Shown: piece after piece, positions 9,210 to 17,717 of the stretch | How the letters are laid out: each line of letters starts with the position of its first letter | Numbering within the stretch: the stretch's first letter is position 1 | Assembly (NCBI GenBank): GCA_030267965.1 | Contig: BRYA01000009.1 | Coordinates: forward strand, 7,890-62,594 | Direction of reading: 5' to 3' | Length of the DNA stretch: 54,705 nt | From: Triparma columacea | Taxonomy: Eukaryota > Sar > Bolidophyceae > Parmales > Triparmaceae | Program-made: the position numbers and the translations under genes | The notes under the pieces: model-generated | The model's database searches: none | The model's input: the letters and a program-made list of their open reading frames with translations, nothing else | What the model was told of the DNA's origin: nothing

Positions 9210-10753
9210 ATGAATGCAGCCCAACTTATTTTAGCGTTAATTTACCTTCTTCCTTCGGTAATATCGTTCGCACTGACCCTAAGACCAGCGGCCGTTTCTT
9301 CTTTGGACTCTTCACGTCTTGGAATCAATAGTTCTAGAGACCTTCCTCGACTATGTGTGTCTCCAGGGTCTGATATTTCAACAAATGACGATATAGTGGA
9401 TAATATAGTTGATGATTCTGTCATTTCAGTCGATTCTAAGTCAAGTACATCGTCAGTAGATGTAAAGTTAACACTACTTTCAATAAATATAACCTCAACA
9501 ATGCTACAGTCACTTCTACCCCTAAAGCAAGTGAACAAGTTGAGGGATGATCAGGTGGAAGGTATAGTAGAGCTGCTTGTTAGGCAGCATGGGAGGGAGG
9601 AAGCCAGAGCCATAGTCGTTAAGAACCCTAGCATCTTGTTGACAAAAGGTGAGGGGGGGTGGGGGTGGGATGAAAGTGAACCTAGTGTTGACCTACGTGT
9701 CAGGTCCATGCACATGCGCTACGCTTCGGTAGCCTCCTTTAACCCCCTCCCCCCCCCTCCCTTTCGCTCCCTCATCCTCTAGGTTTCAGCTCCCCAATGT
9801 CCCTCCCCCTAACCCCGTACCTCCTGTCACTCGGTCTTTCACCTTCCGCAATATCTAAGATACACAAACGCAACCCTAACGTATTACACCTACAGACTCC
9901 ACCTGTTGAAATTGTTAACTGGCTAGCTAACGTGGTGGGGGGAGGGGAGGGTGTGGGGGTAGGAAAAATCGTAAAGAGACATCCGTGGATGCTAGGGTTG
10001 AAGCTGGAGGAGAACATACTGCCGACGGTCGGGTACCTGAAGGAGGGGTTAAGAGTTGGGGAGAGAGGTATAAAGGGACTGGTCGAGAGGCATACCGGGG
10101 TCTTAGGTTTAGGTAGGTTGGGGTTGGTCGAGCGAGTTGAGGCGATTAAGTCGCTCCTTGAGATTGAGGATGAAGAGGTTGGGAAAGCGGTATCGAAGCA
10201 CCCGGGGATCCTAGCCCTTTCACCCTCCAACTTGGTCTCGAAGATCGGTTGGCTTAAGAGAGAGTTCGGGTCCGAGGGTGGGAGGAGGATCTTCGTCACT
10301 GCTCCTAGCGTGGCTAGCTTGAACCTTGCGGATAGCTTGGGTCCGAAGGTCGACGTTTTGAGGGAAATGTGGGGGGATAGGGAGCTCGCTGATAGGATGA
10401 TCGTGGAGTACCCCCTCCTCCTTACTTTGTCCGTCGACGTTAACATTATACCAACGTTCAAGTACCTCCTCTCGCTCGGGTACAAGGAGGGGGAGATAAG
10501 GGGGAGGTATCTGGGGAGTAGTTTGTACGGGAGGCTGGTGGTGAGGTGGGAGTTCTGGGAGCACTGTCGGAGGGTTAAGGAGAGGGGGGGGGGGGAGGCC
10601 GTTGAGGTACTGGCGAAGGAGGTTGAGGGGGAGGAGTGGAGGAGGAAGTTGGGAAGGGATAGACCGCCCGTGCACGTGCTTGCGGCGAGCGATGATAGAG
10701 CGTACTCGATGTACTGCTCGGGGGAGGTGGGNNGGGGGGTGGTTAGGCGCTGA
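9210..10753 (+). CDS. mTERF-domain organelle protein (two exons; C-terminus crosses an N gap)
   Basis: Exons 9210-9648 and 9783 to about 10753 give roughly 469 residues. The N-terminus (MNAAQLILALIYLLPSVISF) is hydrophobic, then Ser/Thr/Val-rich, consistent with organelle targeting. From about residue 140 there are repeated 30-35-residue mTERF modules with the usual proline at the start of a helix and a Leu/Val heptad pattern: IVVKNPSILL, KIHKRNPNVLHL, IVKRHPWMLGLKLEENI, VSKHPGILAL, VTAPSVASL, IVEYPLLLTLSVDV. Such proteins bind nucleic acid in mitochondria or plastids and tune transcription, rRNA maturation or splicing. Two undetermined bases at 10732-10733 sit in a G-rich run near the stop, so the last about 10 residues and the stop position are unreliable. 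Confidence 0.8.
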
Positions 10754-11187
10754 GTATAGGTTTTGAGCGTGGCGGCGAGCGAAGCGAGCCGTGGGGAGGG
10801 GATTGGGGGGGTGGGGGGAGGAGTAGAGGGGCGATTTGTTGTTGTTAAGAATGTAGAAAGTCGCCGATTTTTCGTGTTATTGCTTTGTCGGAATATCCAC
10901 GACGTGGACGTGGTTTGGCGTAAACTGCTCAGATTGCGACTTCAAGACAGACGATAACCCTCCCTTTCATAATAAAGTAACCCCAAGATATTTAGGGCAA
11001 AGTTTGTTTGGAATTAATGCGCACGGCACTCCGCTCGGTTAATTCCCAATCTCCTCCCTACTTTTTGTTTCCTTCTCCCCCACAATCCTACAAGCTGTTG
11101 TACGTTTCCTCTCCAATGACCTCTTTGACCGACGCTTCCATCTCCGACGCGGCTCTCATGACGAAACGGGCGAGGATTATATTTCAT
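10754..11187. other. Convergent intergenic stretch, no gene seen
   Basis: It lies between the mTERF stop and the PsbW-like stop. The first part is G-rich and includes GGCGAGCGAAGCGAGCC (10774-10790), the reverse complement of the intron-acceptor motif seen elsewhere in the window but here outside any called intron. The remainder holds presumptive overlapping 3' ends. No coding region was found. Confidence 0.5.
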
Positions 11188-12207
11188 TTACTTTCGGCCG
11201 GTGTAGTCAATCTCACCGAAGAAGTCCTCCTGCGTGAACAAGCAAAAGCGGCGAGCGAACGATGGGTCAGCACAACGAAGTGAAGGAGTTGCAAAGAAAG
11301 GGTTGTGGACTAGTGCGTAGAATGTCGCATGTCGCGGCTTTATATATTCTCACCTCCTCGTCGAATCCCTTGCTCCAGTTAAGGTAGAGAGAGAGGATGG
11401 CCCAGTGGCCGAGGAAAAGGACAGCGAGGAGACGAAGGTCATCAACTCCGAGCCACTGTGATGGGGAGGGGGGTTAAGGGGGGAGGGGGGTTAAGGGGGG
11501 AGGGGGGTTAAGGGGGGACTTGCGGGTGAGTTTTGCCGTGTCTCTCTTTTAATCCCTCCACCGTCTTTCTATGCAGCCCTCCTCAGTCTCTCTACGAAGC
11601 CCATCACTGTCGCTCTACACAGCCTCTCTCAACTTTTCCCCTCATGGTCTCCCCCCCCTAATCCCTCCCCCTCCTCACCTCATTAGTTCCCTCCGTAGCA
11701 AGCGCCAGAGACGGGATGACGGTGGCGGGGATGGCTCCAGCAAGGATGGGGGCAACATTTGGGAGTTTGACTGCGTTGAGTGCTGTGTGCTTGGCTGTGG
11801 AGAGGAGGGAGCAAGGATTGGGGGTTATTGTGTTGTCATAGTGTTAGATTGGTGGGTATTGGGTGGGGAGGAGGGAGCAAGGATATGCAGATCATTTTAG
11901 AAGGTCACAGAACTGGCCAGCTTTCGATGACTGTCGATTAGTCAGGAGTGAGTTCTATCCTCATTATACACTTTCTGTCAATATGAAGATAGTCTAAAGA
12001 TATTTATTGACAAACTCTACACGTAGAAACAATCCTAACCCCGTATATATGTCAATTCGCCACAAAACAGAGTCATTGTGATAACTCCGAGACAAGAGAA
12101 TATCATTTTTCATCAACAAGCTTACCAGTGAATGCGACAGGGGAAGTAGGAGCAAACGCTGAAGCACAAGCGATGAGGAGAGCAATCAGAAATGTGGTAC
12201 GAAGCAT
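11188..12207 (-). CDS. Plastid-targeted small thylakoid membrane protein, PsbW-like (four exons)
   Basis: Reconstructed from four phase-matched exons (12207-12126, 11794-11679, 11455-11354, 11229-11188), giving 113 residues; no single exon is long enough to stand out. The first exon is a signal peptide ending in ASAFAP, the classic heterokont plastid-import motif. A transit-like segment and a second hydrophobic leader ending SLALA then suggest thylakoid targeting. The mature part (about 52 residues from TEGTNEWLGVDDLRLLAVLF) has one membrane helix and an acidic tail (FDEEEDFFGEIDY). This size and layout fit a small photosystem II subunit such as PsbW. Calling it PsbW specifically is tentative, but plastid membrane location is well supported. 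Introns show GTGAG/GTAAG donors and pyrimidine-rich acceptors, one containing CGTTCGCTCG. Confidence 0.75.
11462..11518. repeat. 17-bp G-rich tandem repeat in an intron
   Basis: Three tandem units of GGGGAGGGGGGTTAAGG occupy the intron between exons 2 and 3 of the PsbW-like gene. On the transcribed strand this is a C/T-rich tract just before the acceptor, so it may double as the polypyrimidine tract. The other strand could form G-quadruplexes. Confidence 0.85.
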
Positions 12208-12781
12208 TTTAGAGAAAAGTGAAGAAAAGTATTTGTGCAGATTTTGTTCAATATTCTGACTGTGGAAGAGATTGAGATTTTGGGTCTTTCAAAAGGGGGT
12301 CATAACGTACGACTGCTGTGAAAATTATTCGTGTTGCTACTCATTTACACAAGATATGCGACGATACTCTTACTACCTGTAGACGCCTTGAAAATTGAGA
12401 AACTTGGTGCTTTATTTTCTATTGTTTTGGTTTATTTTGGCCGTTACGATCATCTCACTATAATGGTGGGCAAAACCATCTACAATTGTTCTAAGCGTAT
12501 ATTATTATATTATTTATATGTGCCATTAGAGCCTTATCATGTCAAACTTCAACTGGAGGAACACCAAGACGGGTCCACCATCTTGAATTCGCTCTTTCCC
12601 AGATTTAGAATTCCCAAAGCCACCCAAGTAATAACGCAGTCAAACTACACGTCCTCTTTTCATTTAGGTATTATTAAACGGACTTCTAGGTAGCCCTCCA
12701 ACCCTAAACCAAACCTTCCATTTGTCTAATATCAGCACATCAGCACTCCAAACATCGACCTAAGTGAGGCCCTTATGCAAT
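12208..12781. other. Divergent intergenic region, no gene seen
   Basis: AT-rich spacer between the PsbW-like gene (minus) and the 2H-like gene (plus). An open frame at 12331-12693 exists but has no family resemblance, no codon structure like its neighbours and AT-rich low-complexity content, so it is left out. This is presumably a bidirectional promoter region. Confidence 0.5.
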
Positions 12782-13756
12782 ATGGCCTCCCCTCAAGAGA
12801 TCTTCACCCCGATTTACGATGAGATGAGGTCTCGTAACTTCGCCAATATAATATCTCCTGGTATGCCAACCCTAGCCGTCGACAACAACATTTCCGCGCA
12901 AAATGGGACTGACAAACGCAGATGCCTTTCTCTCTACGCCTTCCCAAAGGTTGAGCTTAGCTCTGGTGGTACTGAATTTGTGTCTGCGCTAAACAATTCC
13001 TTCGGGTCGGACCCTGACGTTGTGCTCTACTCTCCCAGCCCCCCAGAGGATGGTAGCAAGTTAAAACTAGGAGATGCCAAAGCTTCGGGTATGGGAGTTT
13101 GGGGGAAGCTGCACTGGACGCTCATGCAGATCCAGGGTTTCGCCGACTGGGACGGCGTCCACTCTGCCACCGCCAAGGACACGGAGAACTTCGGCCGTAC
13201 AATCGAGTCGTACTTTCCGCACTCCAAGATGATTAAGATTAGGATGTGCGGCGTTATCGCCGTCCGCACTGGACTTGTTATCGTGGGGATACCTGACACG
13301 GATATTAACGACACTAGGGACAAGTGCAGGAAGAGGATGCATGAGAATCCCCCCCTTTACCCTTTGAAGGAGCCTTTCCTAAATGACATTGTCCACAGCA
13401 CCGTCTTGAGAGTCTGCGGGGGAGATGGGACTGGCCCTAAGACTACGCAGATCCTCAAGATTGCGCAGGACTTTAAGAACGTCTACCTCGGGGACGCCTA
13501 CGTTGACAAGCTCAACGTGGGGGAGGCAAGCTGGAGGATGATGGACGAGGAGTTGAGCAGGACACCACCGATGTGGACGTGGAAACTGGACGGGGAGGAG
13601 GAAGGGACGGGAGAGGAGAAAAAGGGGGCGGGAGATGAGGATGTGGTGATGGGGAATAGCGGGAATTGCGTCAGCGTTTGCGACAGCGAAAGCAGTGAGG
13701 ACAACGCAACCATTTTTGGACTAGAGGATGTGGGATGGAAGAGGCCGGGGGAGTGA
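12782..13756 (+). CDS. Candidate 2H phosphoesterase-like protein
   Basis: A 324-residue intronless protein starting at the first ATG (12782). I do not recognise a named family, but the central region carries two histidine motifs, LHWTLMQ (His about 111) and VHSTVLRV (His about 205), spaced about 94 residues apart. Each sits after hydrophobic residues in an H-h-[ST]-h context. That pair is the signature of 2H phosphoesterases, which cleave 2',3'- or 1'',2''-cyclic phosphates, ligate RNA (LigT) or trim 2',5'-oligoadenylate. The segment between them (MCGVIAVRTGLVIVGIPD) looks like alternating strands, as that fold requires. The C-terminal about 60 residues are acidic and disordered. No targeting peptide. 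It converges on the LarB gene with 117 bp between stops. The assignment rests on motifs only. Confidence 0.5.
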   Translation: MASPQEIFTPIYDEMRSRNFANIISPGMPTLAVDNNISAQNGTDKRRCLSLYAFPKVELSSGGTEFVSALNNSFGSDPDVVLYSPSPPEDGSKLKLGDAKASGMGVWGKLHWTLMQIQGFADWDGVHSATAKDTENFGRTIESYFPHSKMIKIRMCGVIAVRTGLVIVGIPDTDINDTRDKCRKRMHENPPLYPLKEPFLNDIVHSTVLRVCGGDGTGPKTTQILKIAQDFKNVYLGDAYVDKLNVGEASWRMMDEELSRTPPMWTWKLDGEEEGTGEEKKGAGDEDVVMGNSGNCVSVCDSESSEDNATIFGLEDVGWKRPGE

Positions 13757-13873
13757 GGGAGAGATAAAGTGAGGGGAATTAACGGGATAGGGAGAGGGGG
13801 GGAGAGGGGGGTAGGCTAGGGGTACAATTCAATCTAATCAAGAACAATCTCGATGACAAACAAAGTCAACGTT

Positions 13874-14833
13874 TCATTTACTACCACTCTTCTCCTCTAT
13901 CCGCTTCACTAACTTGTACGCGGTAGCAGCCGCCCCGAACCCGTTGTCTATATTGCTGACCGTTACTCCCGGCGCGCAACTATTGAGCATGGTTAGCATT
14001 GCAGCCACACCTCCAAAGCTAGCCCCGTAACCCACGCTTGTGGGAACGGCAATCACGGGACACTTAACCAAACCTGCCACCACACTAGGTAACGCACCGT
14101 CCATCCCAGCGCACACAATCACGCAGTCGACGTCCTCGGACTGTAGGGTCGGGAGGTGGGAGATAATCCTGTGCAACCCAGCGACGCCACAGTCGTATAT
14201 TCTAACCACGTTGGTGCTAGTGTGCTCCAAGGTAAGCGCGGCCTCCTCGGCAACAGGTATATCCGTCGTCCCAGCCGTCACCACGGCCACTGTTGACCCT
14301 GTCTTCACAACCTTCTCCTCCCCCACCCTTCCCATACCTGACTTATACACCACAATCCTCCCCGCCTCACTATGACTGAAGTTTTCCTCCTCCCCATCCT
14401 CCCTCGCAAGAGCCCTAACGTTTTCCCATCCCTTCCCACCAACCCTCGTAGCCAACACACCCTCCCCCCCCTTCCCCAACGACAGCATGATCTCATAGAT
14501 CTCCTTTGGCTGCTTACCCTCACCAAACACCACCTCGGGGAAACCGACACGCCAGCCTCTATCGTGGTCTAGAGTGGCGTAAGATGAAACGGCTTCATCA
14601 CCGGCTTCATCACCTCCATTTCTGTTTCTTTCCCTCATCCGACTCGCTTCATCAAATAACCTTGGAATTGACCCCTCATCTGCCTTTACGGTCAACGTTC
14701 GGAGACCCAAAGAGAGGTCGCGGGTACGTTTAGTACGTGTGAGGCCGTAGCTAGATCTAATCACGTGTTTAAGCATTGTTAGGTTTCCCCAAAAAATCAT
14801 TTCTGCTGCCTCCGAAACCCAAATCAAATCCAT
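13874..14833 (-). CDS. LarB-type carboxylase / NCAIR mutase (PurE)-related protein
   Basis: A 319-residue intronless protein from the ATG at 14833 (in-frame ATGs at 14800 and 14776 are alternatives). The basic N-terminus (MLKHVIRSSYGLTRTKRTRD) could be an organelle presequence. The body follows LarB closely: LDHDRGWRVGFPEVVFGEGK, then VAVVTAGTTDIPVAEEAALT, IYDCGVAGLHRI, VIAVPTSVGYGASFGG and LNSCAPGVTVSNIDNGFGAA. In bacteria LarB carboxylates and hydrolyses nicotinate adenine dinucleotide in synthesis of the nickel-pincer cofactor. Its C-terminal half is a PurE-like domain, the enzyme of purine synthesis. Which reaction an algal homologue performs is not known from sequence. No larC or larE is present in this window. 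Confidence 0.85.
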   Translation of the reverse strand: MDLIWVSEAAEMIFWGNLTMLKHVIRSSYGLTRTKRTRDLSLGLRTLTVKADEGSIPRLFDEASRMRERNRNGGDEAGDEAVSSYATLDHDRGWRVGFPEVVFGEGKQPKEIYEIMLSLGKGGEGVLATRVGGKGWENVRALAREDGEEENFSHSEAGRIVVYKSGMGRVGEEKVVKTGSTVAVVTAGTTDIPVAEEAALTLEHTSTNVVRIYDCGVAGLHRIISHLPTLQSEDVDCVIVCAGMDGALPSVVAGLVKCPVIAVPTSVGYGASFGGVAAMLTMLNSCAPGVTVSNIDNGFGAAATAYKLVKRIEEKSGSK

Positions 14834-14902
14834 TTTTTCTACTCTCTGTGCCTAAAAGTCACATATTCCTGTACCTCGATACCCTCATCTTTTATCCTCA
14901 TC

Positions 14903-16914
14903 ATGGTTAGGTCGCAACGTTCGACCACAAAGGTCAAGAAGGCCTCTTTCCCCCCCTCATCGGCGGGCCAGTTTTCAGATCAGCCTCTGTTTTTACGCAA
15001 AAGCTTCGCTCTTATTGAGGATTGTAGTGCAAATTACCCAGAAACTGCTTCGGTGAGTCCTTTGGGGGGGAGTTTGAGGACTTTCAAACCCAGGGAGCCC
15101 TAAATTTTCAATTAGATCAAGTCTTGCCGACTCGTCGGGCTAAATTCCTTCCAGCCTGTCAGCGTCTCTTTCGGTCATCCTGCTGCTTCCATGGCTCAGT
15201 GTAACCTATGTCAGCACTTTCTACGAGACGGTTTGACCTCAACCGGGTGTCAACCACTAAAAATCCACTCCCTCCGACGAAGCTACTTGGCGAACTCAAA
15301 TCATTCTGACACAATTTTTAACTCGCATTCGCTCTCGCCACACAGTGGACCCCCAAGGGTGATACGTTCGTTGTGAAGGATCCAGGTAGGTTTGCGTCAC
15401 TGATCTCCTCGCCCTGCGAACCTGAAAGACACACCACCTCATCAAAAGTTGTTCTTCATAAGTTCCATTCCACCATAATCCCCCCCCCTCCCTCCCTCTA
15501 ACCTTCTGTCCTCCCCCATTCCCCCTCCAGTTACGTTCGCCGCCAAGAATATCCCTCAGTTTTTCAAACACAACAACTTCTCCTCCTTTGTGCGTCAACT
15601 GAATTTTTACGGTTTTAGGAAGGTGAGAATGGGCGGCGCCGCCTGCATCTTTGCTCGTATTTCCACGTGACCCTCCGCCCCCTCAACCTTCCCGCGCCTC
15701 CCCCCCCGCGCCTCACCCCCCGCGCGCTCCTTACCCCATCCCAGATCAAGTCGGACTCCATCCTCAACACTCATCGGGCCAACCAGTTCATGGACAACTC
15801 GAGGATTGAGCCTTCCCGCTGGTGGGAGTTCCGCCACGTCAAGTTTCAGGCTGGACGCCCTGAGCTCATTAGTGAGATCAGGCGCAGCAACGGTATCGAC
15901 GGCGGCATTGACCAGAAGGACTTCTCCAACTTGCAGGAGGAGGTGAGTGAGAATGAGAAAACTGCTAACCTTCTTGAAGCTTGCTTTGCTCCTCCTCCCC
16001 TCCTTGCCTTCCCACTAACACCTACACCTTCCACGCAGGTCTCCACTCTCCGCGACCGCCTCCACCATATGGAAGCAACTGTCGATCACCTCAACCAGAT
16101 GATGTCCTCCCTTCTGACCCAGAACACATCCCTCTCGACCCAGCTCTACGCCTCGAAGAAGCGCAAGAGCACGTCCCTGCCCATCGAGGGTGGCGAAGAG
16201 TCCACTTCGGAAGAGAGTGTTGACTCCGAGGACTTCATCAAGCTCAGTGTTGAGGATCATGTCGGCGAGGCTGCTATTAGCGACTCTGGCGCCTCGGACC
16301 GCGAGGTGAGAATGGACGATTAAGGCGGTATCTCGATATTGTCGTTCCACTCTCCTAACCCGCCCTGCTTCCTTCGCTCGTCGCAGTTATTGATGGAGGA
16401 CGCCTTCGCGTACAACATGGACTCGACGTCGGCGGATTTACCGATCCCCGACCCTGCCCCTTACGACGACGAAACGCCCGAAGTACCTGTTGAGGAGGTG
16501 AGAACGGGGGAATATGGCGAGACATTTGCAGGCTCAACGCACTCATCAAACCTTCTGTGGTCGTTTCGTTCCTCCTCGCAGATTGATGGGCTACTTGAAG
16601 TGTACTCTCCTACCGATGCCTTGGTCGACGGGCTTCCCCCTTCCCCTGACGGCCTCACCGACGAGCTGAAGCAGTGCGATCCCCAGATGCTGCACCTTGT
16701 TCTGCAGGCCTGCAAGACCCTCCAGCTGCAGCAGCAGCAGAAGGACATGGAGAAGGAAGATCAGGACGGTAGCATTGCGCTGCCACTGGCTGCCGCCACT
16801 CTTGGCGCTGCCGTTCAGAGTAACCTCACCCTATTCAAGGCCGTGGCTGACAAGGAGATGCTTCAAAAGGAGGGGAGAGTGACGGCTGCTAGAGCTGTCT
16901 CGGTCAAGGGTTAG
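14903..16914 (+). CDS. Heat-shock transcription factor (HSF), seven exons
   Basis: Exons 14903-15052, 15346-15385, 15531-15622, 15745-15942, 16039-16305, 16387-16497 and 16582-16914 keep phase and give 396 residues. The winged-helix HSF domain (about 28-130) shows [44 protein letters not shown] (recognition helix) and [18 protein letters not shown] coiled-coil oligomerisation segment follows ([20 protein letters not shown]). The linker has a basic KKRK cluster, a likely nuclear signal. The C-terminal part is acidic, then Gln-rich. HSFs bind inverted nGAAn units and are greatly expanded in heterokont algae. Introns are short; intron 5 (16306-16386) is a type example of the GTGAGAATG...CTTCGCTCGTCGCAG class. 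It is divergent from LarB, with 69 bp between starts. Confidence 0.9.
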
Positions 16915-17079
16915 GGAGGGAAGTGATGGTGCACCGGTACGGACGGTATCTATGTTGATTACGAAATGTTGGAAGACGAACTGGGAATTTTTGTTCTTCT
17001 AATTTTGTCCCGCTTTTACTTTGCCGTCAAACGCAACGCACACAACTAGCTACGATGACTCCCTTGCTTCAACCCTCGC

Positions 17080-17654
17080 CTACTTCTTGTAGCACCTGAC
17101 CCAAACGACCCCGAACATAGCGCTGCACGCTGCGATAGCAAGGCAGACGATCAAGATGACCGTGTATGACTTATCCTTCTCATTTGGGTCTCCATCAATG
17201 TTCGCATCTCCACTGGCTAAGCCACGAAGGTTCTGCTCTGAGGCGGCTGTGACACGAAGGTTCTGCTCTGAGGCGGCTGTGAGGATTGGAGAAGAGGAGC
17301 GGGGAGGGGTCAGGAATATCACGATGGATAGAGCAAGGGAATCTATGTGTGTGTGCTCAGCAAGTAACGAGATAACAGAAGATCCTTTTCAGATAGTAGA
17401 TTGGGCGCGTCAGACTGTGGGGAAAGGCCAGTGGAGTATTGCGCGGGCAGTAAATTCTTGCTCCGGCGAAGGGTTTCCACCACATATGGCAAAATTCCCA
17501 TCAGTTGGTAATGGGAATCGGTCAGGTAGATCCAAGGTAAAACTGACTTGGTTGAGCTCCCCACGATAATTTAACTTGGCAAAAATTGGGGTTCTTGCGA
17601 CTTACAAACGAGGGAGAGGAAGATTGCGAAAAGGAGAGTGAAAAAAGTGTTCAT
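17080..17654 (-). CDS. Small secreted/membrane protein with signal peptide and C-terminal TM helix
   Basis: I do not recognise this protein. Proposed exons 17654-17606, 17542-17369 and 17276-17080 give 139 residues. Exon 1 is a clean signal peptide (MNTFFTLLFAIFLSLV) ending at GTAAGT, and exons 1 and 2 match in phase. The second donor (GTTACT) is atypical, so that junction is weak. Exon 3 contains a 10-residue repeat (AASEQNLRVT, then AASEQNLRGL) and a TM helix (YTVILIVCLAIAACSAMFGV) before VRCYKK. Topology would be type I with a tiny cytoplasmic tail. Its ATG lies only 63 bp from the oppositely oriented SRCR receptor start, so the two may share a promoter and perhaps a cell-surface role (inference). 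Confidence 0.5.
17224..17283. repeat. 30-bp tandem duplication spanning a splice acceptor
   Basis: ACGAAGGTTCTGCTCTGAGG begins at 17224 and recurs at 17254. On the minus strand each copy holds CACAG|CCGCCTCAGAGC, so the 3' splice site of exon 3 was duplicated along with ten codons. Use of either site keeps the frame. Confidence 0.9.
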
Positions 17655-17717
17655 TTCGACGAAAAGTTTGAGGAGGTGAAAAATTGGGACTTGGGTTGGG
17701 AAGATCCATGTTGTGAA
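17655..17717. promoter_or_regulatory. 63-bp bidirectional start-to-start spacer
   Basis: It separates the proposed ATG of the small TM protein (17654, minus) from the ATG of the SRCR receptor (17718, plus). Transcription starts for each gene probably lie inside or beyond the other's first exon, so the two promoters must overlap. No distinct TATA box was identified. The reading depends on the exon 1 call of the small gene. Confidence 0.35.

Noticed and set aside
10732..10753. Possible frameshift or alternative end of mTERF.
   Set aside because: Two undetermined bases in a G run prevent any reading of the true end; treated as sequence uncertainty.
12331..12693. A 120-codon plus-strand frame before the 2H-like gene.
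   Set aside because: AT-rich, no motif, no targeting or membrane logic; probably chance.
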